The notes under the pieces were generated by a model that saw only the letters and a list, made by a program, of their open reading frames with translations, was not told the origin of the DNA and did no database searches. DNA of 64,000 bases. Origin: Dichomitus squalens LYAD-421 SS1. Lineage: Eukaryota > Basidiomycota > Agaricomycetes > Polyporales > Polyporaceae. A program made the translations under genes and the position numbers. The DNA lies in assembly GCF_000275845.1 (NCBI RefSeq), contig NW_006766894.1, positions 702,973 to 766,972 of the forward strand. The letters are read 5' to 3'. Of the stretch, positions 20,247 through 33,548 are shown in pieces (the first letter of the stretch is position 1; every line of letters starts with the position of its first letter).

Positions 20247-22178
20247 TCAACGACTGTCCGACTCAGTCACTGGGGTCTCGTCCGTGACTCGCAGATGATA
20301 GCACGCTGCAGAAATCAGCTCGAGCGCGAGCCGCAGGACAACATGTCGGCCTGCCGATTCGAGGTGTACGACGTCGCTGCAGCTCCGCTGCCCACATCTG
20401 GCCACAAGTAGTTTGTTCACCACGGCCGGGCCACTCGGGACGTCGACGTCCTTCTGCCGACCGTTGCGGCGAGGACGACGCCGGTTGCGACGGGGGGACG
20501 ACTTCTCCAAGCACGTGAGCCGGATGTCAGCGAGAAGATGGATGTCTCTGAGGGGCTCCAGCGAATAGTCGTACGTGATGAAAATGATGTAGTCGGCTTT
20601 CGTGAGCTGGAGCTGGTAGAGTTCCCGGGGGCCAGGCACCGTCCGGAATTCGACGTCGTACCCTTGTGCTTGGAGGCCATATCTGGCCCAGGTTGGAAAG
20701 GTCACGTCGAGACGCGTTTCGCCGTGGGTGTCCCGTAACAACATGAACCGGACGCCCATGACATCAAGAGGAGGGGGCTCACGGTTGGGGTGGGGCAGGA
20801 ACACGGTCCTGATGGAGACACGGTGTCGGAGATCCTGCCTTCGGATGAGAAGCTGGTCGTGCGGTATCTCCCACTCGTCCGAGACACATGCTGGGCCTAG
20901 CACAAATGGACTGTACCCATCCCCGGAGGGTGATTTGGAGACACAGAGACGACAGACCAGACGCCCACCGCTCTAGCTGCGACGTATGCATGCGAAGATT
21001 ATGACATACCATTCCCAGTCCGGGTGATTGGGCGCCTTATAGGAGAGGCGCATTACAGGCAAGTGTGTGCGGATGCCGTGTGGCGAACGGCTGTACTCTT
21101 GAGGACGGAGACCTGAATCCCCTATGACCTCTTGGAGAGCATCGTGCTGGAGGGTCTCCAGATACTCGACGTCGCGCTTTCTGAAGTTACGCGGCGATAA
21201 GGCGAAAAGACTGGGTGTGACGGGGGATTCGCCAGGGCCACGGTAGCCCGAGGATAGGGGTAGCGACACGGGAGAGTCGTCGTCACCGTTGTTCTCCAAA
21301 CCGCCCACTAGACAAGCATGCTCCTCAGGAGAGGCAAACCCCCAAGCAAAGAGAGTCTGGTCGGGTATTCGTCCGAGGATTTCCTCCTGCAACCTCCTGA
21401 ACGCCCGCCGACCTTCTCCGTACAAGGGGGACATATGAATGTCGAAGATACCTAAAAGTGAGTACGCCTCGTCCTCCACCTTCGTTGTCTCCCGTCCGGA
21501 CGCCCATAACAAGCGCACCGCCACGCTGACGCTGTCCGGCGACGTTTGGTGCCTCAGAACAGATGATCGATGCCGGCCCTCCGCTCCACGACCTCTTCCA
21601 GGCTGTGCTTCGTCCCGAATGGCTGCCACTCCTTGGACAAGAACACGACCTCCCGGGGTGCGATGAGCTCTTGAAGCGTCCATCCTCGACTGAACCATCT
21701 GCTTCTCGACAGCTGGTCTTGGACCGGCTCTTGTTCACCTCGAAGAGAAACGTCGACAAAGTAGGGGTAACAGAGCTTGGCGTCGCGGTACCAGACGTAC
21801 ATGGAGTTGATGGCCTCGGAGAGCTCCGCGCTGCTCGACTGATCGATACAACACGAATCAATCCAGATGTAGTGGAAGCCGTCTCTCCGCGCAACTTCGC
21901 AGGCGTGACATATCTTGGGCGACAGTCTGGGGTCGTCCCATATTTCGAGAGACTCGGAGGAGGGGGAGCTTCCAGAAGTAGTCGAAGGTGAAGTTGTGGG
22001 GGTGACCACGGACAGTCGACGGCCGTCGGGGCCATATGACTTCTGGATTACTCGGAGGTCCTGATAGGTCTGCTCGCCCTTGCTGTCCCATGTGTGCGAC
22101 AGGATGGCGTATATGGCGGTACATAGCAGGATCGTTGTACGTTACAAATTGACCGGTTCGGGTATCAAGAAGGCGCAT
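20247..22178 (-). pseudogene. HET-domain gene 3, decayed
   Basis: Third paralogue, about 1930 bp. The start reads MRLLDTRTGQFVTYNDPA. A frameshift near 22110-22130 breaks the frame just before the LSHTWD block. The frame then runs through IWIDSCCIDQSSSAE and RGWTLQELIAPREVVF to a second frameshift near 21556-21572. It continues with VEDEAYSLLGIFDIH and YGEGRRAFRRLQEEIL, hits an in-frame TAG at 20973-20975 (after VIIFACIRRS), and goes on in the same frame to the shared ELISAACYHLRV end. Two frameshifts plus a stop make a functional product unlikely unless there are sequencing errors. Confidence 0.85.
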
Positions 22179-22443
22179 GTTAGCATTGACTTTACGGATA
22201 GGGGAGCAGGCCATGACGGAGGTGGCTGGCTGTACGGTGGTACAGAGAGGTGGCTACGGGAGATAGAGACAGAGAAAACAAGGACGGGACGAGGACGTGA
22301 ACCAACCAAGCCTGGCCAGGTGGGAGAGATCAGGAGGCTATTGGCGAGATTAGATCTGGTGGCGGACCGGTGATGTGCGATCTGGAGATGGACAGAACGA
22401 GCAAGTGACTCGCGCGCGCGGACGATTCGACAGAGCAGCCCGA

Positions 22444-25400
22444 ATGCTCAGGCTGCATCGATTACACCAGCTTCCTTTCCGCCGTCCTCACTACCTCCTT
22501 TCTCCCCGACCAATTGCTGCCCTACGGGTTCTCTCTCCTGCTGCTTACCGTGCGCACTCGACATCCATGACCTCCCCGGTCGCCTCCACCTCGCAACCAG
22601 CGCAGCTTCCTGCGCTCGACGCTCCCCACAAGGACCAGGCCCCGAAGAAGCCAAAGGACAAGAAGAAGGAGGCTACGTCAGCGCACCCTCTCGAGGTGTG
22701 CATACACTCAGGCCGTAGCCGTGTCATCTCGCTCATCCGTTTCCAGCTGAACCCGCGTCCGGAATTCTTCGATCACCGCATCAAACTCTTCGACAAGCTG
22801 AAGGCAGAATACGATGAGTGGTTAAAGAGTGCGTCACTTATGCCCTGCGGATATCTATATGCGGCGCCTGACCGAACCGACCCGAAGACCAGCCTCGCCA
22901 GGAAATCACCATCACCCTCCCGGATGGCGCGCAACGGAAGGGAACGAGCTGGGAGACGACTCCTCTGGACATTGCGAAGGCGATCTCCCAAGGTCTCGCG
23001 GACAAGGTCGTGATCGCGAAGGTGAGCCACTCTCGTCCCACCTTCTCTGGCGATCCCTAGAGATTGCGTCCAACGCAGTCCTTAAGAAGGATAACAAGCG
23101 TGTACCTTGGTCCGTGTTGCATGTCGACTGCGCATCGGGCCATGTGTGTAACGCGGGTAGGGCTTGCTGGTTGCCTCTATCGCGTTGCCAGAAGCAGATC
23201 TGCGGAGGTGTTACCTCCGGGGAATCGCCGCGGATGTCGACGGGCAAGCAGGTGATCCCCTCGGGGCGAATGCGACTGTAGCTCGGCAAAGTCCTGAGTG
23301 TTCAGCATTCCGATTCATACGTCTTCATGGTGCGGTGTGATGCGTTGCTGACCGGGCCGTCAGGTGAACGGCGAGCTTTGGGACCTCGAGCGCCCCTTCG
23401 AAGGGTCCGCATCACTACAACTGCTCACATTCGATGATGAGGAAGGTCAGTACGCCCTCGAAAGGTTGGGCTATCAGTCAATGTACCGACCATGACTCCA
23501 GGCAAGCGCGTCTTCTGGCATTCATCCGCTCACGTCCTCGGTGAGGCCTCCGAGAGGCATTATGGCTGTCACCTGTGCATCGGTCCCCCGACAGATGACG
23601 GCTTCTTCTACGAAATGGCCATCCCGGACAGGTAAGCCTTTCTGTGGACTCGTACACTTTTGAGGCCCCACTCACGAGGTCCATCATAGGCCAGTCGTGA
23701 ACAGCGACTACCCTGCCCTCGAGAAGATCGCAGACCTCGCCATCAAGGAGAAGCAGAAGTTCGAGCGCCTCGTCGTCCCCAAGGAGACTCTCCTCGAGAT
23801 GTTCGGGGTAAGTCATGGGCGTATGCGCACTCGTATGCGTAGACAGCTCATAGAGGGGCGGATATGCAGTACAACAAGTACAAGAAATACATCATCGAGA
23901 CCAAAATCCCCGACGGCACCTCCACCACGGTGTACCGCTGCGGACCGATGGTGGACCTGTGTGTCGGCCCCCATATCCCGCACACCGGCAAGATCAAGGC
24001 GTTCATGGTCACCAAGGTCCGTTCCCAGCGTAAGCTCCGCCTTCGAGAGGGCTCGGTCTGAGGATATCTCCCTGTGCAGAACTCCGCATCCTACTTCCTG
24101 GGAGACGCCGCAAACGACTCGCTCCAGCGTGTGTACGGCATCTCCTTCCCAGACAAGGCTCAGCTCAAGGAGTACAAGGCGTTCCTCGAGGAGGCGGCGA
24201 AGCGTGATCACAGGAAAATCGGGAAGGTACGCTTGTCTGGTCGCTCAGTCCCGTCTGTGACAAGTCGAAGCCGACTGTATGCGCCCCTTTGGCGACTATA
24301 GGAGCAAGAGCTGTTCTTCTTTAACGACCTCAGCCCGGGAAGCTGCTTCTTCCTCCCTCACGGCACTCGAATCTACAACACGCTCATTGAGCTCATGCGC
24401 GTAAGTCTTGAATGATTTGCCACCTACCCTAAACTCACCATATGCGCGTCCAGTCGGAGTACTTCAAGCGTGGATACCAGGAAGGTACGTTGGCCTGTCG
24501 ATGCCAACTATGTAGACAGGTTATTGACAACCTCTACAGTCATCTCGCCGAACATGTACCACTCCAAGCTCTGGGAGACGTCCGGCCACTGGCAGAACTA
24601 CAAGGACGACATGTTCACACTCGACATCGAGAAGGAGAAGTGGGGGCTTAAGCCGATGAACTGCCCGGGCCACTGCCTGATCTTCGACTCGCGCGACCGC
24701 TCGTACAAGGAGCTCCCGATCCGCATGGCCGAGTTCGGCATCGTCCACCGCAACGAGGCGTCGGGCGCGCTCACCGGCCTCACGCGCGTGCGCAGGTTCG
24801 TGCAGGACGACACGCACGTGTTCTGCATGCCGTCGCAGATCGAGGAGGAGATCGCGGCGCTGTTCGACTTCATGCAGCACATCTACGGGCTGTTCGGGTT
24901 CGACTTCGGCCTCGAGCTCTCGACGCGCCCGGACAACTATCTCGGCGAGATCGAGACGTGGAACCAGGCCGAGGATGTATGTGTCCCCCCTTACCCATTC
25001 AGGCGTTTGCACGAGCTGACCGTGGTACCTCGCACGCGCACAGCAACTGACAAAGGCACTCGACAAGTTCTACCCCGGCAAGTGGGAGCTCAACCCGGGC
25101 GACGGCGCGTTCTACGGCCCCAAGATTGACATCAAGATCAAGGACGCCCTCCGCCGCTCGTTCCAGTGCGCGACGATCCAGCTCGACTTCCAGCTGCCCG
25201 AGCGCTTCAACCTCAAGTACCGCGCGGCAGACGAGGCCGCCGCCGCGGACGCGGGCAGGCCGCCTCCGCGCCCGGTCATGATCCACCGCGCGATCCTGGG
25301 CAGCTTGGAGCGGTTCATCGCGATCATCACGGAGCACTTTGCTGGCAAGTGGCCGTTCTGGATCAGCCCGCGGCAGGTGCTCGTCGTGCCCGTCGCGGTG

Positions 25401-25815
25401 CCTTACGTGAGTGCCTACGTTCCAGAGGCAGAGACGGGATGCTGACGTGGTGCGTCTGCAGCGGGAATACGCGACGGAGGTCGCTGAGATGCTCACGAAG
25501 CTCGGGCTGTTCGTCGACGTCGACAACGGCGAGAACACGCTCCCGAAGAAGATCCGCAACGGCGAAATCGCGCAGTACAACTTCATCCTCGGTGCGTGCT
25601 CGCCTCGCCTCGCCTCTTGTTGGTCCTGCATGCACTGACTTTTCTTTGTGGGTGCAGTCGTCGGCCAGGAAGAGCTCGACAGCCGGTCCGTCAACGTCCG
25701 CAACCGCGACGACGTCGGCACGAAGGCGCGCACGGAGACGCTGCCGCTCGATGTGATTGCGGAGAAGCTGTCGATCCTCAGAGAGACGCGGAGCCTTCAC
25801 AACAAGCTCCCGTAG
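22444..25815 (+). CDS. THS1: Threonyl-tRNA synthetase, probably cytosolic and mitochondrial
   Basis: Charges tRNA-Thr. Exons: 22444-22695, 22747-22828, 22888-23021, 23364-23445, 23502-23631, 23690-23807, 23870-24016, 24080-24226, 24302-24400, 24454-24484, 24540-24976, 25044-25406, 25462-25591, 25658-25815; 769 aa. Domains in order: TGS (ITITLPDG...KVNGELWDL), editing domain ([25 protein letters not shown]), catalytic core with zinc Cys in [10 protein letters not shown], motif 2 ([20 protein letters not shown]), motif 3 ([15 protein letters not shown]), and the anticodon-binding domain ([26 protein letters not shown]). The first 41 residues ([19 protein letters not shown]...) have seven Arg and no acidic residue, like a mitochondrial presequence. 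A second in-frame ATG at 22567 would give a 728-aa cytosolic form. Confidence 0.96.
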
Positions 25816-26236
25816 TAGAGCACTAGAAGCCATGAGTTCTAGCTGGAGGTTGTGGAGGTCCAGTCACTGTGAAGTAGTTGTGCTGTGTATATTCTGCACG
25901 TGCCTTGCGCTATCTTGGTATCTCGGGGTAAACTGGCGGCGGGGAAGAAATCAAGTGTACACCCCTTAGAAGATTGTGCTGCATTATCGCAATTGCTGAG
26001 TGGGACCTGCGAACTCCAGTACGTTCCGCGCTTGTAATGCCACATGCAAAGAAGGGCGAGCGCATCATCCGTGGCTAGGAGGTAAGGCGCTAGACAAACC
26101 TATGGGTATCAACTGCGAGGTTTACATGAGATGATAGTCCGAGACATGATGTCTAAGCTTGTGAGGTAAGGTATGTACTTCGACTAGAGAAGCTGATGTC
26201 AATTGCTGCGCAATGAGTGCATGGAAAAACAGCCGC
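25816..26236. other. Intergenic, convergent 3' ends
   Basis: 421 bp between the 3' ends of the threonyl-tRNA synthetase and acyltransferase genes. Nothing recognised. Confidence 0.5.
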
Positions 26237-27592
26237 TCACATCCACGGAAGGACCACCTCCCTCACCGGGGAGTAAGGTAGCACGGTCTTGCTCGACATT
26301 CCGCTCTCATACATCCAGTCCACATAAACCGGGGTCGACAAACTGACCCACAAGACCACCCACGCGTAGCCTAGCCACCTCGTCGCCGTCGTAGGGCCCG
26401 TGAAGCCGAACGATTTGGCAAGCTTGATGACGACATCCTCAAAGGTGATGGCGAGACCGTTATACAGGAAGTACAGGAACGAGCCCGCGCGTGTCGTCTG
26501 GGCGTTCGCGAGGTCGCCGAAGGAGTGCAAGAGGCCCGAGACGGCGAAGGCGACGTACACCTGGACTTGTGAGGAGAGGAACGTCCCGCGGGGGATGCGG
26601 AGAGTGTCGACGGCAACGGAGCCGAATTTCTGGAAGTACTGGAGAGGGACGGTACGTATCGTCAATCGAAGGATCAGTCGTCAGTGGGAGGAAACGGTCT
26701 TACGCGGCGGAAGAACTGATGCCAGGTCCGTCTGACACGTCAATGTTAGTACCGTGGAGACCGAGGAAGTGCGAGAACTCACCCCCATAGACGGCGGACG
26801 GTGTACGCGTCCTTCCAACTCCCGAAGGCGTCCGGCCAGTCCTCTGCTCTGCTCGCGTACGAGGCGACCGCCACAATGGACGAGAACTCGTAGTACAATT
26901 TTAGGACAGAGTATGTCATGAGGAGCCAGATGGCCATACAATACGACTTCTGGAGGTGGCCAATAACGCCTGGTTGGAACTGGCTGCCTCCAGGAAACGT
27001 CGATACGTACAGGGGACGGTTGAGTCGGACCAAGGACTCGGAGACATCAGCTAGCGCATAAGCCATCAGGAGCTGACGAGTTCTGCGCAAGAGAAACTGT
27101 GCCCGAGTGCCCTTAACAGGAGGGACGTTGGCTACCTGCAGCAAGCAGATGGTTGTCGGTGCGCGCCAAGTCTCATGCGGGCGGTAGACGTACCTGTACG
27201 TTCCAACCTATCATCCGATTGTTGCGCAGAAAGCAGAAGGTAGTATACAAGCGCGACCAGATAGGCCTGGATGCCAAGGGAGACTTATCCTCGTCGCCGA
27301 AGTACCGGAAATCCCGCATGGGATCGTTAAACCAGATGAGATAGATGACGCTGAAGAACGTGTTGCCCAGGGTCGCGCTTCTGAGAGTGTCTTCATCGAC
27401 GCTCTCTCCACTTGTGGTCGTGGCGAAGGTGTGGATGATATAGCCAAGAAGTGCGACGGAGCCAGCGAGCTTCGCAGCACAAGGAATGTTGATTGCGACG
27501 AGGAGCGTCAAGATGAGCTCTGGGAGGAGTAGGTGGGCGGGGCCAGAGAATGGGACGCGTGTGTCTGACTCCGCGCCTCGGAACGATGCCAT
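26237..27592 (-). CDS. Wax-synthase-like membrane O-acyltransferase, copy 1
   Basis: Multi-pass membrane protein of the wax synthase/MBOAT-like group; fungal members acylate alcohols, including terpenoids. Exons: 27194-27592, 26783-27135, 26704-26731, 26237-26638; 393 aa. Seen: hydrophobic N-terminus (LLLPELILTLLVAI), NDPMRDFRYFGD, YTVRRLWGRTWHQFFRR split by introns around a 28-nt exon, then FAVSGLLHSFGDL carrying the putative catalytic His, and FEDVVIKLAKSFGFTG, YAWVVLWVSL. It is the right-hand member in the direction of transcription of a tandem pair with 28865-30223; the exon lengths are identical. The substrate cannot be read from sequence. Confidence 0.88.
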
Positions 27593-28864
27593 GAAGGAAT
27601 AGCGAGTCGTGATGTTTCACAGACCACGCCGGTGCCGGCTCCCTATCTCGACCTCGCAGTAGTTATGCCTGCACACAGTAGTCAGCGACTTTAGGTGCGT
27701 ACTGTGACATGGCTACAGACCTCTTGCTATGGTTCAGAGAGACGGGTGGTCGCAATGGCGAGTACCCCCTCGTGGATGCCAACGCACCACTTGATAGGGT
27801 TGGGATATGGGGGGACGAAGTTGTGCGATGCCTCCGTGCCATACCGCAAGAATGTCGATTGTCGGATCTGCCTTGTGCCGATGGCAGATGAAAGGTACGG
27901 CATCCGGTCAGCAGAAGCAATGAAATAGTTCGGAACCAAGGTATCACGGGTACAGTATGCGCTAGTATCAACGCCTGTTATGGCAAGTCAGCGGGGTATA
28001 GAGAATTCAAGCAGCCGGCGAAAATCTTTCACCGCGTACCATAGTCTCCCAGTGTATCCTACTGAACGCAACTTTAATCGGGATGCTGTAGAGCCAAGAT
28101 CGGTCCAAGGCTCAGAGTCAGATGGTGGTATATAAGCGATAGTCATGGTCGACTCGATGCCTGGAAGCAATCAATTGCCCAAACCTTGTTATTATTAGGA
28201 CCGTTAGTATCTGGGGTTGCAGGGGCGAAACCAGATGAGGTGGCAGAATTCCCAATCGCAAAGGAAGCGAAGAATTCGGTACATCTACACAGCTCCCGGA
28301 CAAGCGGCTGTATGTCGACATCTTGGGCGCACTATGACCGTCTGCTGCTCGATCTATCGCGGGGGTGTTGTCAATACTCAAGGAGATGGGGAGTTCACGC
28401 AACGAGTTCCCGCAGTGGAGCGGTGGGCGTTTAGGGGCTCGCTAGATCCAAGAAGGTCGTGTTGAGCTGTCAGTGATACTAACGTTACCTATAAGCTGCT
28501 TGGGCTGGTATGTGCTAAGTGCTATTTTGAAGTAAAATTGGGCGCAGAAAACAAATGAAGCACCTCTCTGGTTGTCGTGCTGCCGTACCAGGTCACCGAG
28601 TAGTAACCACGAAGGGGGCTCGCCTCCTTTCGCATTTCCATGACTGTAAGCCAACACCCACGAGGCTCATGCCCCTGCGCGGCATATTGACGGTATGATG
28701 AGACCAATTGTGTAGCAAGACGGAATGGTGGTATCCAAGTACGAGGTGAGATTACAATTACCCACAGTCCGAGACAGTTGGTCTAGGCCTGTTCGAATAA
28801 GTATGTACTTTTGCTGAACGGGATGATCAGTCACTACAAACCGAGCGCGCACGAAATCAACGAC
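27593..28864. other. Spacer between tandem acyltransferase genes, with duplicated upstream block
   Basis: 27593 to about 27880 matches 30224 to about 30520, upstream of the other copy, so the duplication covered the 5' flank. On the minus strand the matching stretch can be read as a weakly conserved peptide (FLRYGTEASHNFVP here, FLQRGIDASYDIVP in the other copy). The rest, 27.9-28.86 kb, shows no gene. Confidence 0.5.
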
Positions 28865-30223
28865 TCACATCCACGGATGAAGCACCTCCCTCACCAGGGA
28901 GTAAGGTACCGTGTCCTTGCCCCACACTCCGGTTTCATTCATCCAATCAACATAGATCGGGATCGACAAGCCGACCCACAAGACCACCCACGCGTAGCCT
29001 AGCCATCTCGTCGCGGTCGTGAGGCCCGTGAAGCCGAACGACTTGGCGAGCTTGATGACGACGTCCTCGAACGTGATGGCGAGGCCGTTCAGGAAGAAGT
29101 ATATGAACGAGCCTGCGCGTGTGGCTCGGGCGTTCGCGAGGTCGCCGAAGGAGTGCAAGAGGCCCGAAACGGCAAATGCGACGTGGACCTGGACTTGAGA
29201 GGAGAGAAACGTCCCGCGGGGAATGCGGAGGGTGTCGACTGCGATCGAGCCGAATTGCTTGAAGTGCTGGAGAAGGACAGCACAGTCCGTCAGTCAGGGA
29301 ATCGGCTGTCAGCATAGAAAGGCGGTCTTACGCGACGGAGGAATTGGTGCCAGGCCCGTCTGACGCGCCGAGATCAGCGATGCAGATATGCTGAGGCGGG
29401 ACGAGAGCTCACCCCCATAGACGGCGAACAGTGTACGCGTCCTTCCAGCTCCCAAACACGTCGGGCCAGTCCTCCGGTTGGCTCGCGTACGAGGCGACCG
29501 TCACAATGGACGCGAACACGTAGTACACTTTCAGGGTGGAGTATGTCATAAGGAGCCAGTTGACCATACACCACGACTTCTGGAGGTGGCCGATGACGCC
29601 TAGCGGGAACCGGGTGCCGCCAGGGAGCGTCGATTCGTATAGGGGACGATTGAAACGCACGATGCAATCGAAGACATCGGCCATCACATAGGCTAGGATG
29701 AACTGCCGAGCACGGCGGAAGAGGAATTGCGCCCGAGTGCCCTTGATAGGAGGGACGTTGGCTACCTGTAGTAAGCAGATATTGTCAGTGCGTGCCAGGT
29801 CTCATATGCGGGTGGTAGACGTACCTGGACGTTCCAACCTATCATCCGATTGTTGCTTATAAGGCTCAACGCAGCGTATAAGCGCGACCAAATGGGTCTG
29901 GATGACAGGGGAGACTTATCCTCGTCGCGGAGGTACCGGAAATCGCGCATGGGATCGTTGGACCAGACGAGGTAGATGACAGTGAAGAACATGTTGCCCA
30001 GGACCGCGCTCCCGATCGTGTACTCATCGACACTGTCCCCGCTTGTGGTCGTGGCGAAGGTGTGAATGATATAGCTAAGGAGTGCGATGGATCCAGCGAA
30101 CTTCGCGGCCCGAGGAATGTCGAATGCGACAAGGAGCGTTAATATAAGCTCTGGAAGGAGCAAGTGGGCAGCGCCAGAGAATGGGACGCGTGCGGCTTGC
30201 TCCGCGCCTTGAAAGAACGTCAT
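28865..30223 (-). CDS. Wax-synthase-like membrane O-acyltransferase, copy 2
   Basis: Exons: 29825-30223 (399 nt), 29413-29765 (353), 29332-29359 (28), 28865-29266 (402), exactly the lengths in copy 1; 393 aa. Same motifs: LLLPELILTLLVAF, NDPMRDFRYLRD, YTVRRLWGRAWHQFLRR, FAVSGLLHSFGDLANA, FEDVVIKLAKSFGFTG. Differences from copy 1 are mostly single residues spread along the protein, with both frames intact, so both copies look functional. The pair arose by tandem duplication. Substrate unknown; terpenoid or fatty alcohol acylation is inferred from the family. Confidence 0.88.
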
Positions 30224-31262
30224 GTCTGAAGATCTGACGAGTGGCGAGTCGTGACGGACTATGCGGCGGTGCTACGGCCTCAGCTCAAACTCGTAGGATT
30301 GATGCCTGTACACAACAGTAAGCGAAGCCATGATCCACCACGGCCAGGATGCATACCTTTTGCAATGCTCCCTTTCGCAATCGTGCGGTGAATGAGTGGC
30401 CTTGACGGCGGGCACCTCGTCGTTGGTCGAAGCCAGCGCAAAGCTTGATAGGGTCGGCCATAGAGGGACGATGTCGTACGAGGCATCAATGCCACGCTGA
30501 AGGAACATGTCAACCGTCGGGGCTACTCATTACGCTGTAATAAAGAGTATTAGCACAAGTTGTGAACCATGAAACTAAGGAGCGCTTATCCATGATGAAC
30601 CAATAGTGTTTTGCAAACCTAGTTCAGCGCCCCTTGACTGCATAGTTCAGAATTTGTGCTGATATGTACTCTATTTGCAACGCGGTTTGAACCGAACAAC
30701 TGGATGCGAACCAAGAGCCTATCAAAGCTTCAAACTCTGCGACTACCCGCACTTGATTGGTATGATTCCTCAATGCCTTCCACATGTGCACTGTGAGCTG
30801 TCTACTCTAATATACAAGAAGGCGAGTGATGATATTACTGTATGAGATTGAGCACGGCGCGCAAGAGTTGTGGTACAGGATTAGCGCCTTCACGACGCCC
30901 GCTCCGTTGAGGTTCGGGCGCAACATAAAATTGGTTTGCAAAATCAGGAGACAGGGGCCATCAACGTAGTCTGCAACGCTCCTGCGTAGTATCCGAGCCA
31001 ATTATTCACATGTCGTGATCGTTCATGAAGTGTGAGGGTCTGGACAGTCGTCGAGCGCCTCCAAAGTGCGATTCTACTACAACTACGTCGTAACGCAGTA
31101 CCGGAGGCTTCAAGAGGGGGTCCGGTACATCCACATAGCTTCCCAGATATGCGGACAACGAGCGGAGCACTCAGCCCATAGGGTGGTCGATTCCAGCACA
31201 GGAGTGATACAAGCTCTACACTGGACTGCAGTCTACAGACTTCTACTACACGCACCCGGAGC
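30224..31262. other. Intergenic
   Basis: The left 300 bp are the duplicated upstream block of acyltransferase copy 2, including a possible 69-codon spliced frame starting MFLQRGIDASYDIVP at about 30508. The rest shows no coding signal. Confidence 0.45.
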
Positions 31263-32802
<1,540 letters not shown>

Positions 32803-33548
32803 CGCAGAGGGAGTACGTTTGGCGGCCAGAGGGTGCGGAGAGTTATCGATGAGGGAGAGAGGGAAGAGCAGCGAGATTCGGGCGGGGAGGAAGAGTGGAA
32901 GTGCACAACCGAGATCTCTTCACGGATTATGAGCGCTTCTTGATCATGCTGTCGCGCGCGTTACCTCAAGGGCCTTGCGGCGCGGTCGGACTCATGCGCG
33001 AACGACTTACATATGCTCATGGGTCATGGGTCGCATGTTTCTATCAGGAATGGGCCCACGTATGCTCGCCGTTTGTGACATTCTGGACAGCATGCATTGT
33101 CCAAGTGCTCTAGACTTGAACTCGACCGTCCAGCAGGTTTCATGTCAAGTTGTCGGTTCGCCCTGCAAACGTTCTTAACGCCACAATAGTTCATCGGGTT
33201 CTGCGCGGGCCCTATGCGAAGTCGGTCGCGCGAGCACTGTTCCCGGCGTCGCGAGTCGACGGATTCCGCTGTGTAGAAAGTAGATGAGTGAACATGCTGC
33301 TTGCTCGCAATCGCGATGCCGCAGGATGGACGGCGAGGCTGCGCTCGGCAGTGGGTGCAATTGCCAGCGATCGCGACAGGCGTTCTACAGGCGCATGCTT
33401 AGTCGCCCATTAGAGTACAAGGGCGCCTGCGGATAAGTCCTACGAATAAATGTGGAGAGCGCGTTGAGCCCGATCACCAGCTCTCCCTCCGCACCTTCCC
33501 TCCCCTCCTTCTCTACGACCCCCTACGCCTGCAAGGACGGCGACCACG
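32803..33548. promoter_or_regulatory. Divergent promoter region of the GDP-fucose genes
   Basis: 746 bp between the start codons of GDP-fucose synthase (minus) and GDP-mannose dehydratase (plus). The layout implies shared control. No clear TATA box or known operator was recognised; a CT-rich stretch lies at 33480-33530, before the dehydratase start. Confidence 0.5.
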
